Below are positions 32,306-44,180 of a stretch of 64,000 nucleotides of DNA, piece after piece. The position numbers were made by a program, and so were the translations under genes. How positions within the stretch are numbered: position 1 is the first letter of the stretch; each line of letters begins with the position of its first letter. Origin of the DNA: Anthoceros angustus (lineage: Eukaryota > Streptophyta > Anthocerotopsida > Anthocerotales > Anthocerotaceae); assembly GCA_010909165.1 (NCBI GenBank), contig MU008171.1, positions 62,001 to 126,000 of the forward strand, read 5' to 3'. The notes below the pieces were generated by a model. That model was not told the origin of the DNA, searched no databases, and saw nothing but the letters and a program-made list of their open reading frames with translations.

Positions 32306-32455
32306 GCTCCTGGAATCCGCCAATAACATGAGGATGCTCCTGGAATCCGCCAATAACATTAGGATACTCCTGGAATCCGCCAACAACATTAGGATGCTCC
32401 TGGAATCCGCCAATAACATTAGGATACTCCTGGAATCCGCCAATAACATTAGGAT
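32306..32455 (+). repeat. 30-bp minisatellite, five copies
   Basis: Units start at 32306, 32336, 32366, 32396 and 32426, each reading (G/A)CTCCTGGAATCCGCCAA. The units alternate between a GCTCC and an ACTCC start, which suggests duplication of a two-unit block. There are no spacers between units, so this is not a CRISPR-like array. Confidence 0.93.
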
Positions 32456-32463
32456 GTGGTAGA

Positions 32464-32522
32464 GACGAAGAAGAAGAAATTTATTTTAGTCCACTAAGGA
32501 CGGATTTCCGTCATGGGACCAA
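32464..32522 (+). repeat. Dispersed repeat family, copy C (5' part only)
   Basis: GAAGAAGAAGAAATTTATTTTAGTCCACTAAGGACGGATTTCCGTCATGGGACC-type sequence matching the 5' part of copy A at 6.82-6.88 kb; similarity stops after GGGAC. Confidence 0.75.
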
Positions 32523-32629
32523 AATATTATAACTATATAGATTGTGGTAAAATAGTTTGGATGAATATAAAGGTAAAATTCAAACAAAATAAATAACCTT
32601 CAATCAATCAATAGTGTCAATGAAATTGC

Positions 32630-33470
32630 GTGAACGAGGGCCAAACACCACCAATTCATCCCCACGAAAGAAAGCCACTAGAAGGCAGCACAAATCTGCG
32701 CCCACCCAGTTGCACCCAGGCCTCTAATCCTGCAGATATCTATGGAGAACTTTTCTCCTATGCAGCTCCTACTATTATTGCCCCTCGCTTAGCTGCTTTG
32801 TTCAATGAGGCTTCAGTCCATGGATTTCATGAGGCATGGTGTTGGAATGACATCCATTCCATCTTCAAGACACGTGATCCACAGCTCCCGCCCAACTACA
32901 AGTATATCATGGTTGAGTCCATCTTTGCCAAGATCTTTAGCGCCTGCTTGGAAATTATCTCTACTTCTTGGGCCGAGAATGTTGGAATCAGAGCACAACG
33001 TCAGGCTGGTTTAGTCTGGAGCGGAATACTCAAGATAATCTTGTCACTCTCATTGCTATTATTCAGGAAGCCAAGAGCAAGTGGAGGGATGATAGACATG
33101 TTTATGTTTGGTTTGTTGATTTCAAGCGAGCCTTCGACTCTATCTCCCGCGAGAAGCTCTTTGCCCGGTTTCATAGGTTGGGGTTGCCTGCTCATCTTTT
33201 ACATGCCATACAGGTTCTCTATGAAAAGGTGAAGGCCAAGATCCGCACTCCATATGCTGCTTTTGACCTTTTGGATTTGCTTTGCAATATGGGAGTGTGA
33301 CAAGGAGATCCATCTTCTCCTAACTTATTTGGGTTGTTCATTGATGAGCTGGAATCTTGGATTGCAGAGTCTGAGAATCCTGGCTGCCTCCTCTCCTTAG
33401 TATATATAGCTATTCTCTTGTATGCAGATGACATTGCCCTTTTTTCCCATTCTCCTGAGAGCAATTAGAC
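32630..33470 (+). pseudogene. Broken LINE reverse transcriptase fragment
   Basis: Two overlapping frames together cover the fingers and palm of a non-LTR retrotransposon reverse transcriptase. The frame starting at 32630 carries the region up to about VGIRAQRQAG. Similarity then moves to another frame, with FVDFKRAFDSISREKLF (catalytic motif A Asp) near 33.12 kb and a QGDPSSPNLFGLFIDELE block at about 33.30 kb. The YADDIALF motif is at 33.42-33.45 kb. A frameshift near 33.0 kb, a TGA just before QGDP (about 33298) and a stop shortly after YADD show that it is dead. No endonuclease domain was recognised upstream. Confidence 0.88.
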
Positions 33471-35950
33471 ACATTGTTCCCCATGGACGCCCACTTCTAT
33501 TTAGTGTTGTCTATTTATTTCAACTTGAAATAATTAGTAAAGTGGTTGTGAAAAGGTTAAGAAGCTTGAAATCTTGGCTCTGAAACTTGTCTTTTTGTTT
33601 CCAATCAAATCTAGGTAGGATTTTATAAGGGTGCTGAGCATGCCAGCGCCCTTTATCTATAAATGATGGTTGCATCCTTGATAATATATCCATGATATTA
33701 GGTGATATGGTTTGATAGAAGGGCTAGGAAAGTGTACACCCAACCCTGATGGATCGACTATGTTTTTGAAAAGAAACGGACTTTAAGAAAAAAAGAAACG
33801 GATTTTAAGTTTCTTTTCTTTAATGAGGAAATTAGGCATTGAAAATTCATGAAAAAACTACGAATGTGTTGCCCTTTTTTTCTCGATTGTTGAAAATTAG
33901 TATTGTCCAAAACAGATGTGTGAAGTATGAGATATGAACCCATTGCCTTGTGCACGATGATTTATCAACTAGATGCATAAGACCAGATTTTTTAACGGCA
34001 GAACTCTCTAGTCTTACCCTTTTCGGTATGGAGAAGACATCAAGGTGCTACACATCCTCTCCGAAAATCACGAAAACCCACAGTCTCCATGGCCTTCATT
34101 TCTGATCAGAAACAAGAACGACTTTTTTCCCAAATTTTTACCAGATTTAAAATTGTTTGTAAATAAGGGGTAGGTAGTTCATAACGTGGCAAACAAATTG
34201 TAAATTGGGCTCGCTCGAAAAAACGCTGTAATTTTAAGATATTATGGGGTTCATACACATAAGGACTCGATTTAAGTCCTACGGTCCTCGTCTAAACGCC
34301 ATTAATTGTTATCGTGACCTCGACAAATATTCAAGCTTCTTTTCACATGCTAATGTAAAGGACCCATTGTCCATTCCATTTGAGATTGTCCTTCTTGTCC
34401 ATTCTATGTGAGATTGACACTCTAGAGAAACCTAGCTTCAAACATCCTCACCGAATTCAAGCTATGATCAAGAGGCTGAAGAAGAGCATTTTCGTAGACG
34501 CAACCTGACTTTATAAGTCACCTTACAATGGACGGTGATATTCACAAATAAAGCTGAAGAAGAGCATTTTCTTAGACGCAACCTGACTTTATAAGTCACC
34601 TTACAATGGACGGTGATATTCACTAATAAATGATATCACGAACAACAATATTGTTAATCATTATAGCGACAATTTTAAAGAGAAAGATTATGATGTTTCG
34701 TCATTAAGAATGAAAGGAGCTTTGCAACAACAAGACCTTTGGAGTATTGTAGTTAGATAGTATTCCAAAAGTCTTTCTCTATGATTAGAGGTGTGATCAA
34801 AGTTAAACAAGTGCTTCAAGTGTTTGTTACATTGATTGTAATAGAAAGTACAAGTATTTATGTAGAATAGGTGGTAATAGATGGTCGTATCCAAATAACC
34901 AACGAACTACTTAAGTTAAGAACCTACTTCTAGCTCTAAGAATTGATTAATTATATTGATTAATTATAATTTTAGGGATTTATAGGTACCCTAGATAATA
35001 CTCTAAATAGGTAAGTATTTCATCACATCCACTAACTATTTTTTATTATAGTTCTTCCTAAAATCAACTTTCCATTTCCAACCACTAGGAGCAAAAGATG
35101 GGCCTTCACATTTGCTTAGAGCTTATTGATGAACAAGATCGATGTAAAGATGACAAGAGACTAGTCTCCAAATTTCGTGCATAGATACCACGTTAATCTC
35201 GATGTAAACTTGTGGTCTCCAAGTAGCGTGCACAGATAGCACTTGCGTGGCAACATTCCTTTCACATTGACTTACAAACTTCATTTCATCTTGAATCTAG
35301 AAGTAGAATAATAAATGTTATGTTGTTAGTGCTCTACGGAGTTACTCCATATCAAAAATCCCATATCATACCCTCGTCTCCGCAGTGTGCGGGCCGCCAA
35401 TTGTTAGTGCATTACAGGTTACCTCCGCATCAAAAATCCCGGTGCGGGACATTGATGTATACTTTGAAATATTCATAAAGTCTCCTAATTTGCTAAAAAA
35501 GAAAAGTAGTGTGCATTTCAGTTCATAGATTTACATATATGAGTTATAATATGGTATTACCACTTGCAAGGAAACCTTCGTAGGCTCAATCCAATTTGAG
35601 ATCGGGTAATTGTATTCGAATGTTAAACTATTGTTCACTTCAATTTCGTCTGGATATATCTTCCTCTAGATATCTTCGTCTACTCAGGTTTACGGTATTT
35701 TTACTTTCATTTAGATGTTTCAGTTGTCCACTCAACATAATATCTACAAACAAGTAACAAGTAAATATATATTCTTGACCTACAATGGAACTAATAGCAA
35801 CTCAATGAAAATTATAATTAAATTTTTTTAAATTTTTTAATAAAATTATTATAATAATTTCTTCCGTGTTTAGACTAAGATATCAGTAGCTACAATATCA
35901 AACCAGGTAAATACTTAAAGAGATTTTATTGAGGTGAAAAAACGATGGGA
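33471..35950. other. Intergenic, AT-rich, no gene recognised
   Basis: Apart from the 78-bp duplication at 34475, I see only short open frames. At 35.33-35.46 kb a word TTGTTAGTGC...TCAAAAATCCC is repeated with about 100 bp spacing and may be a relic of an LTR-type element. No RNA gene was seen. Confidence 0.45.
34475..34630 (+). repeat. 78-bp direct tandem duplication
   Basis: Copies start at 34475 and 34553 with GCTGAAGAAGAGCATTTTC and differ at only two or three bases. No coding content. Confidence 0.88.
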
Positions 35951-35959
35951 AAAGCCCAT

Positions 35960-36500
35960 CTAGGAGGTAAAACCAAAGGGGACCAGGGGGTTAGTGATGA
36001 CCTGAGCGGAGATGGTGTCTCGTGTAGGATCGGTAACCACCACATCTGCTACCGAAACCTGGTCGCCACGGACAAGGTACAGTCGTACATTGAGCGACAT
36101 GCGGAGTATACACCCGCTCCTCCGGCCCATGGCGCTTTCATGCGATGGCGAACATGACATCGCGGATGGGGTCGTGAGTGGCAATGCGATGACCCGTGGG
36201 ACAACGAGCAAGGTGTACCCCAAAATCATCGAGGGCAAAGCCGCACTCGCAAGTAAGGGCGAAGCCACGGTGGGCGAGCCAAGAGATGTAATCGCATCGC
36301 GATGGTGAAGGTGGTTGGTGCGATGTGAAAACCCCGTATGCATGGGCGGGCCAATAGCCAAGCACCTGCGCCCTTCCCAGAACAAGAGCGGAGCCGCGCT
36401 CTTGTGGACCTAGGGATGGAGGGGTCCTGGAGGACAGACTGGAAAGCCTGGCCGAACTGCTTCTCGAGCAGGGAAAATGGATCACTACTTAAATGGATCA
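35960..36500 (-). pseudogene. LINE-type ORF2 C-terminal fragment
   Basis: Frames on the minus strand include a Cys/His segment CECGFALDDFGVHLARCPTGHRIATHD and, in the neighbouring frame, DVVVTDPTRDTISAQ. Both are recognisable parts of the region C-terminal to the reverse transcriptase in many plant LINE-derived proteins (CxCG...H...C...R.D...D.TV.DP). A frameshift separates the blocks, so this is a relic. It could belong to the same family as the fragment at 6.13-6.54 kb, which carries the block that normally follows. Confidence 0.55.
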
Positions 36501-36727
36501 TATATTGGGTTCCTCATTCATATTCTATATTCCTTATAGAGTTGGGTACAAGAGTGTCTTACCGAGGTCACTGTGTATGGTAATAATATATTCTTAGTCT
36601 TCAGCCAGCTAGAAATCTTTGGACGAGTTTTCATGTCATTTGTGTGCATTGGCGTGCGTTGCTTTGCGTTTAGTGGACGCGTGCCACGTATGCATGTACG
36701 TAGTCCGGTCTAGGTTTTCCGAGCGAC

Positions 36728-36795
36728 TTGTTTGTGTTTGTGTTTATGTTTGTGTTTGCGTGTGTTTGCGCTCTGTGTTTGTGTGAGTGCGTGAA
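36728..36795 (+). repeat. GT/TTTGTG microsatellite upstream of CLPX
   Basis: About ten imperfect TGTGTT/TTTGTG hexamers about 320 bp before the CLPX start codon. Confidence 0.75.
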
Positions 36796-37115
36796 TCGCA
36801 GTCTCAAAAGTCGGACTGGGTGTGGGGTGTTTGTGTGTGGTAGTGGGTGTGGCTCACGGCAGGTACGCCGTGCGAGACTGCCTGGGAGGCAAGCGACGGG
36901 AAAATAAAGTAGTCTAGGGTGCAGCGAGCGGAAGGGAAGGGGTGCGGGAATCCGGCCCCGGAGGTCGGAGATCGCAGCGGAAGGAAGCGGCAGCAGCGAA
37001 GACGAAGCACAAGAGGAAGAAGAAATCCTGTCCTGGCAGCCATCTCCCGGGCTCGCAAATGCGGCGCTGTTGCCGCTGCCGTTAAGCACAGCCAGTCCCG
37101 TCTCACCCCACAGCC

Positions 37116-40100
37116 ATGGCTGCCGTGCGCTTGAAGAGGCTGGCCGACCTCGGCCCAAGGCTGTCCCGCTCCGCCCCCTCTCTCGCCCTTGCCGCTCCTC
37201 TCCGGCAACGTAGTCTGCCTGCCTCGTCTCGCTCTTTCACCGGCAGCACCGACTCCCGGCCCTCTCCTCTAGCTGCTGCTCCTCCTCCCTCCCCGTCCTC
37301 CGCCCATCCAGCTGACCGGCTCCAGGAGGGCCGGGAATTCTTCCTCTCGGATTCCCGCTGCAGGACGTGTGACACAACCCTGAATGTGTCCTTCTCGTCC
37401 ATCCTCCCCGTCTCCGTCGTGCAAGATCCTCCTTTTCGAGGGAAAAGCGTGCACTTGCACCACACCATCTTCACTTGCCCTGGCTGTGGGGGAGGGTACA
37501 CCCTGTCTCCCTTCCACCGCGCTTCGCGCACGTCATCCTCGTCGTCCCCTGTAACCAATTGCGCAGACGGGGTTGCTCAGAATTCCGAGCTTCTTGCCCG
37601 GCCTGTGGCCAGGAACTCGTCACGGAAACATGCTGATCCTCCTCAGCACTGGCAGCAGGTTGGGTTGACGCTGCCACCGGCAGTGGCTCTGCAGGCGCCT
37701 CCCTCGCCACCTTTCCCTCCTAGCACCAATCTTGTTCGTGCGCAGCCAGGAACAGGGGGCTCTGGGGGAGGAGGTGGAGCCAGGGATAGCTGGGGTGGAT
37801 CTACCCTGGGTAAGGACCTCCCTACTCCCAAGGAGATATGTGCAGCCCTGGACAGGTTCGTGGTTGGTCAGGAGCGCGCCAAGAAGGTACACTCCTGGCC
37901 AAAGCCACCATCTTGTGCCTCGGACTACCTCCTCGACAATCTAACCTTCATTGGTGTTTGTTGGCGTGTCGGCTCGAGCAGATCTTAGCTGTTGCGGTGT
38001 ACAATCACTATAAGCGCATTTATTTTGAGTCTGTGAGGAAAGGGAGCTACAAGACCGTAGTGCCCGAAGGGTAAGTTGCCTCTTCCGCCACGACTGACCA
38101 TTCCATCCCTGACGTGCCTCCCGGCTCATCTAAACTGGAGAGTGTTGTGAAAAGTGCATGGTTCAGGCCCGGCGGACTGCCTACAGGCTTCCCAGAAAAT
38201 GAGTTTGAAGACAGTGATGTGGTGGAGCTCGAGAAAAGCAATGTCTTGCTCATGGGACCTACCGGATCTGGTAAGTGGGATTGGTAATGAATCAGGGATT
38301 ACTGTCAGCGAGCAGTTCGCTTTCCCAGAGATTCCAAGGATTTTGCTTTAGTCTATCTCTTGGATCCGAAGAGCCCCAAGCCTGAACAGCGAACTCTTAT
38401 CGTTACTTCAACACCCCTTGTCATGGTTACAGGCAGAGAAAGAGGAAAGCCTTCTTAGAGTCTCTCCAACCCCCGGTGGTTATGGTCCTCAAGTCTGTCA
38501 GTGTAGCCAAGAGATGCCTCTTGCGTCTTGGTCGACTGGCTTTCAGCCCTGTAAAAGACATGACACCTTCTTGCTGTGCAGGGAAGACACTCCTTGCTAA
38601 AACCTTGGCTAGGTTTGTCAATGTACCATTTGTCATTGCAGATGCCACGACTCTTACACAGGTTTGTGGACTGTCCGCCGAGCCATTTCGTTACTTTAGC
38701 CATTTCTTGTCCAATCAAAGCAGTATGTGACACGGTGTTCTTGGTGCAGGCAGGATATGTGGGTGAGGATGTGGAATCAATTCTTTATAAGCTGTTAATG
38801 GTAAGAACTTTTGTTTAATGATAGCAACTACAGGGACATGTCCTCTGTAGTTGTTGCCCAAGATGCCTCACATTCTGATACCTCTTATACTCAAGTTTGT
38901 TGATACTGAACGTGGCTGCATTTCACTCGTCCCAGGCTGCTGAATTCAATGTCCCTGCAGCTCAGCAGGGAATTGTATATATTGATGAAGTTGACAAAAT
39001 TACTAAAAAGGTATTCTGTCTTTAAGCTGTGCCCTGTAACTGGAAGGCATAAGTGCAGTCTGGTAGTTCCGAGTATTTACTGCTGTGTCAGCTGCGTTGT
39101 GCAGGCAGAAAGCTTGAACATAAGCCGGGATGTATCAGGCGAAGGTGTCCAGCAAGCGCTGCTAAAGATGCTAGAAGGCACGGTGAGTATTGCCTGCCTA
39201 CTAAGTGGTCTAGGCCTGGGGTGTACCAGTAGCAGCGGTTAGGGCACAGTTGAATGTGCTGAGGATATGATAACATTCCTCCTGCTTTCGTTGCAACTAG
39301 TCCTTGGCTGAAGTCGCTAGCTTTGCTTCCAAGGTGCCCCTGTGATGATAGCCAATACATGAGTCACTGCAGTACATCTGCGCACTGGGTAGTACTTCCT
39401 ACCCAGGCTGCATTGATGGTGATTAATGTGCCAAAATGCTAATCTGAGGAGCAGTTTGTCTTCAGTTTCTTGCTGTAATGTGCTGTAACCTTTGTCTGGT
39501 TTATTTGTGAAAATGATTGCAGGTAGTCAATGTTCCAGAAAAGGGTGCACGAAAGCACCCACGTGGTGATCATATTCAGGTACAGTATATGATACCTGGA
39601 ATTGGCTTTTTGGTACTCTTGGAGTAAGTTTGTGATTAGTTGGACTGCTTCTGATGCTGCGGAGTTGTGCCTTTGAGTCCCTAATCTGGCTATTTTGACT
39701 TCTGTAATGTAATTGTGTATTTATGGTATGCTTGATCCAGCAGTTGAAGTGTCTGTACCCTCAGAAAACCTTAGCTTAAGAAATGGTCTATGTAGGCGTC
39801 AACAAACGACTGGTTTGTGTCAGAAGTCCCAGTGGTCTTGATGTTTTCCTGCCTGCAGTTCGCTCGGGGCCCACTCATTTCAGATGCATTCATGGGATTT
39901 GAACTGGCAGGTTGATACGAAGGATATCTTATTTATCTGTGGGGGTGCATTTGTGGAGCTTGAGAAAACCATTGCGGAGAGGTGAGGGCTTCCCCTGTTT
40001 TTTTGAAGGTGGATGCTTGTATTTCTTCTTCTCTAACAAGATATTGTGTTTCAGGAGACAAGATTCTTCAATTGGCTTCGGGGCACCAGTGCGGGCTAAC

Positions 40101-41469
40101 ATGAGGGGTAACAGGTTGATTGATGCAGCTATAACTTCGTCCCTTCTGGAGACGGTAATTTCTTATTCAGCTAATTCCCTGTACCTTCTGAACAAATGAT
40201 TATGGCTTCTCAGTGGGACCATGTGTTTGAGCCATCTCTCCAGATTGGACGTGTTGTGTTTAAGGACATTTGGCCCTCACCTCCTGTCGTGGATGTGCAG
40301 GCAGAAAGCAGCGATCTGATTGCATATGGACTCATTCCTGAGTTCATAGGGCGGTTTCCTGTGCTTGTAAGCTTAGCGGCTCTCAATGAGGATCAGCTTG
40401 TGCAGGTGACGCAGAAGCTAGAGGATAAAGGGGCTGGTGTTGAAAAAGTTTTTTATTGCAGATTAGAGGAATTGAACTTTCTGTGTGCTGAAATTGTGTC
40501 TGGCGTTTGCATTTGCATATTTAGTTTTGTTTTGCCTTATCTGGGCCTATCAACATCTCAGGATTGTCTATTGCAGCCTTTGCAGTGTAGCCTGCATTAC
40601 AGATTCACAGAATTTGTAGAAGTTGATTAGTTGTTAAACGACTGGAGTTTTTCTGAACAAAACCGTATGGTCTACCTTTCAGTAAAAGGTGGCTTTGTTT
40701 TGACAGGTTCTTACCGAGCCAAAAAATGCACTGGGCAAGCAGTACAAGAAAATGTTTGCAATGAACAATGTAAGGGGGATCTGTGTTATTTGGACGTGTT
40801 AAGTTCAACTTGTTCTTTTCGTTCAAACTTCAATCCTAGACTGGCTGCAATAATATGTAATGGTTGATAGGTTAAACTTCACTATACAGAGGGTGCTCTG
40901 AGAAAGATTGCGCAAAAGGCTATGGTAAAAAACACTGGGGCCCGTGGCTTGCGGTCCATCATGGAGAATCTCCTAACTGAAGCTATGTATGAGGTGTGTA
41001 CTCTCTCAAATCCAGTTAGCCATCTTACTGCTACCCTCTCGTTCGGTTGGTGATTGGCCCTGCTTCTTTCTCTGTAGATTCCAGACACAGTGGGTGCCTT
41101 AGAAAGAATTGATGCAGTCGTGGTCGATGAGGAGTCTGTGGGAGCTCCGGACAGTCAAGGTGTCGGAGCAAAAATTCTACGTGGTGAGGGAGCCTTCGAG
41201 CGGTTTCTCTCCAGTTCACGGCAGAAGGATGTACAGGTAAGCACATGCTAGGTGAATTTTGAGGAGTGGCAGATACTTGTGTTCCAGCACCATTATCAAG
41301 CAGACGGTGGAGAAACTGGGTTATTCCCTGACAACTATTGTTGGTAGCTAGGGCCAAGTGTGAACTTTGGTGGTCTCAACGTGTTTGTGATGTTCAGGTT
41401 GGAGTTCAAAGGGTGGAGGATGTAGAGACAGAAACGGAGACAGATTTGCATGCAGCAGCGAGCATGTAG
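37116..41469 (+). CDS. CLPX: ATP-dependent Clp protease ATP-binding subunit ClpX, mitochondrial
   Basis: AAA+ unfoldase that feeds substrates to ClpP, here probably in mitochondria. Fifteen exons: 37116-37886, 37982-38070, 38167-38270, 38582-38661, 38750-38800, 38936-39010, 39105-39182, 39523-39579, 39911-39981, 40055-40154, 40301-40405, 40707-40769, 40871-40993, 41078-41236 and 41398-41469. All junctions are GT-AG and in phase, giving 665 aa. The long first exon encodes an Arg/Ser/Ala-rich presequence and a zinc-ribbon-like pair CRTC (82-85) and CPGC (121-124). Gly/Pro-rich linkers follow, then the AAA+ core from PTPKEI. Walker A is GPTGSGKT (317-324), the pore loop GYVGED, Walker B IVYIDEVD (378-385), the ClpP-docking loop SSIGFG, the Arg-finger region EFIGRFP and sensor 2 GARGLRSI. 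All key residues are present, so it should be active. The C-terminus is short and acidic. Confidence 0.97.
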
Positions 41470-42208
41470 CAGTCTCTGTGTACAGCCTAGATCAGAAATC
41501 GGTATCCAAATGTACTGTGGAATATGGCCTTCCAGGCCTCACAAGTCGGGACTGTGTCAGCCGCGTTAGCTAGCTTTGTGGAGCTGGCGCATTTGTACAG
41601 ATAGATTACTTCAATTGTTGTGCTGAAAATGGCATTCGATGACACCTGTCTCCAGGTGTCTTGCGGGAACCAGTAGTTATTTGGCTTTGGTGGCTCGTGG
41701 GAGATGGTTTGGAAGCTCAACATTTGTGCTGTTTGTGTATCACAGGTGGCCCAAGCCGGTCGTGTGTAGGACCTGGTGCGCCGGGTCAGAACATTATTAT
41801 TATGCATCTTCGAATGTTCTGATCTTTATGAATTGTATCATATTCTTTCAAGAAAAACTTTTCAATCCACCATTCTGTTTGGAATGGTAGACTGATTTTG
41901 CTGAGTGAGTTACGAGTCTTTATTTTTCAAATGCAAATTTTGCCCAAATTGGACTCACTATCTAACATGGTACGTATAAGGAAAACTAACAATAACAAAA
42001 TTCTTCGTTCTTACTTTCTAAGATATACGTGTGGGGAAAGCCAAGAAACTTATGACGTGTGAACAGTGAAAACCAAAAAACTTGTGATGTTTGAAACTAG
42101 CTTATAGTTTTGTAATATGACTTCTTCATCTATATATCTACAGTGCTCAAGTTTAAAACACTTAATCAACTAAAAACTTAGACGATCGCGGTAGCAGAAA
42201 ACCCTACC
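41470..42208. other. CLPX 3' UTR and intergenic DNA
   Basis: The first 400 bp are probably CLPX 3' UTR. The remainder is AT-rich without recognisable features. Confidence 0.5.
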
Positions 42209-42715
42209 ATGGTCGCGGGACAGGCGACTGTCGTGGAGTCTACTACTGGGGTAGCGGAAATCCCCACCGACGTTGGAGAACCCACCTCTAAGGCAACCAT
42301 GAGCGGCGCAACAGGAGACGACGTGGCATCCTTCGAGGGCATGGTTCAGGCGGTCAGGGGTAGTCCACGGGAGGAGGGGGTAAGCACCTCATCTGCAGTA
42401 GGAGGCCATATTATGTTGCGACACATGGATGAGGAATCTTATGTTCCTGGTCTCTATGTGAATGGGGAACGCGTGCTTAACCTTACTGTCCATGTGCGTG
42501 TGGGAATAGGAGGGACCAAGGCTTACCTTCTACAAGTGAGGACTCGAAGCGGATGGTCCTTCCACTGTGCCCGGGTATGGGATTTGACTCCCTGTTATAC
42601 GAAGGCAGTCTTGAAGGAGCTTACGGAGGAGGAAGCCCGAGCGTGGGTGGAAGAAGAGCCAGTAATGATCCTCAGCAATAGGCAACAAGCAAGAGTGGAT
42701 GGAGCTCAGGAGTAG
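42209..42715 (+). CDS. Hypothetical 168-aa ORF upstream of a Tat-like LTR
   Basis: Open from an ATG to a TAG. The N-terminal 70 residues are low complexity (Thr, Val, Ala, Gly). The rest looks like a folded segment with LYVNGERVLNLTVHVRVGIG and TRSGWSFHCARVWDL, and ends in an acidic EELTEEEARAWVEEE-type helix. I do not recognise the family. It ends about 180 bp before the LTR at 42.9 kb. That is where Tat-lineage Ty3/gypsy elements often carry an extra ORF before the 3' LTR, so it may be a retroelement accessory ORF rather than a host gene. Confidence 0.4.
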   Translation: MVAGQATVVESTTGVAEIPTDVGEPTSKATMSGATGDDVASFEGMVQAVRGSPREEGVSTSSAVGGHIMLRHMDEESYVPGLYVNGERVLNLTVHVRVGIGGTKAYLLQVRTRSGWSFHCARVWDLTPCYTKAVLKELTEEEARAWVEEEPVMILSNRQQARVDGAQE

Positions 42716-42892
42716 GACACACCCCAGATTAGGTGCGAGGAGTCGACCAGCAATGAAAGCGAGGTGGAGGTTCTATAAGAGGATTCGTCAGACCAGCGAC
42801 GAGGAAGGAGGGCCCATGGAGTCGGCAGCAGAGGACGAAGGGCCAGGCGACCAAATCGGAGGAGGGCGCGGAGATAACGTAGGCAGGGAGTA

Positions 42893-44079
42893 GTGGCATC
42901 CTAGGAATAGAGCTTTGGATGGGATTAGGTAGGATGCCATCCTGGACCTAAGGCCGTCCGAAAGTATAAGGGCGCCTCTTCGCGTTCCGCCGTTTTTAGG
43001 ACCTGGAAAGTCTGGTAGGCTATGACGCCCCCCCAGCCATTATATAAACTTGGTTGTTCCCCTCACATCAGATAATTCCTGGTTGGGATCCCCACGATGC
43101 CTATGGCTGGTTGGAGACGTCCGATCGACGGAGGTGGTGTGCGCGAGACGCTCCTAGGTATGGTCGAGAGCTTGCTCCGCAGCCGGGGGGAAGGGGGGTG
43201 ATAGAGCGCTCCTCGCTGACAACGGAGGATAAAATCAAGGGATTGGCGCAGGGCGGGTCTGGAGCTTGCTCGTAACGCCTGCCGTGACGCCCGAGAATTC
43301 TTCTTTCCCTTACCCTTTTTCCTGTTGGTTGTGTTCCGAAATTAAGCGAGTGTGTGTGTGTGTGGGTGGAAGCCTGTGGGGCGAATCGAGAGAGAGAAAG
43401 AAGATTGGGTGAAGGAGTGACCGAACACTGTACGCGATGCGAGGTGTGAGACCGCAGAGGGAAGTTGAGAAGGAGAACGAATTGGGGGACTAACAGTGGA
43501 GAATTTTGTGGATCGAAGAGAATCTAAACCGGTGCTGTCGGTGGAAGTGTGCACAAGAGAAAACAAAGTTCCATTGTGGAAATTGTGTGAGTGTGGTGCC
43601 TTTTGTGTGTGTGGAAGCGGTAGTGAGGGATCTGAAGGACTTTGGTCCCTAGAAATCGGTGTGTGCATGAAGTGTGGAGTGCAAAATAAAGTCTGATCTG
43701 TGCGCAGTGGTAGCCGTCCGTGGCAGGGATCCACGACGCCGCGCGCTAGAAATAAGTTGCTAGGGTTTGGCGTGGGACCCACCTCGGAAGTCGTAGCAAC
43801 TACCTGGTAGTGGTGAGAGCCACCGTGGTAGTAGCTCGGGAACGGGGGTTGTGAAATAAGATCTGTGGTAGTTGGACAAGTCGGGAGGTAGTAGTAGTTG
43901 AGTAGATAGGTAAGAGGAGTGATAGCAGATAGGTCCTGACTTAGGCGAAGGTCAGTAGCGATAGAAGTTAGTGTCTCTTGGCACAAACCATTCCCTTGGG
44001 AGCGAATCCTAGGCCTACAACGACCTTGAGGGTGAATGTGGACCTCATGGTGTCTCTAGACACAAGTTTCCACTCTACA
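42893..44079 (+). mobile_element. LTR of a Tat-like Ty3/gypsy retrotransposon
   Basis: The 3' boundary is set by a primer binding site directly after a CTCTACA end (44079). The 5' boundary, TGGCATCC after a purine-rich stretch, is a guess. Inside are a TATATAA box at 43041-43047 and an AATAAA signal at 43685-43690. No second LTR copy was recognised downstream, so direct LTR-LTR comparison is not possible here. Confidence 0.65.
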
Positions 44080-44082
44080 TTT

Positions 44083-44100
44083 TGGCGCGGTTGCCGGGGA
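44083..44100 (+). other. Retrotransposon primer binding site
   Basis: TGGCGCGGTTGCCGGGGA lies 3 bp after the LTR end. It differs by one base from the TGGCGCCGTTGCCGGGGA site common in Tat/Ogre-lineage Ty3/gypsy elements, where a tRNA-Arg 3' end primes minus-strand DNA synthesis. Confidence 0.8.
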
Positions 44101-44180
44101 ATGAAACTGCTGTCAAGGACGTAGGTAGAACTAACAATAGCCTAAGTAGAGGATCTAGGCATTAATAGGTTGATAGATGG

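Noticed and set aside
32306-32455. Five 30-bp repeats, CRISPR-like at first glance
   Set aside because: Units are directly contiguous with no spacers and lie in a plant nuclear context; it is a minisatellite.
37116-41469. Bacterial or organelle origin for the ClpX gene
   Set aside because: Fifteen exons with GT-AG introns and a presequence show it is a nuclear eukaryotic gene, not a contaminant or organelle insertion.
43342-43986. 214-codon minus-strand frame in the LTR
   Set aside because: Low-complexity Ser/Thr/Pro sequence antisense to a recognisable LTR with TATA and poly(A) signals.
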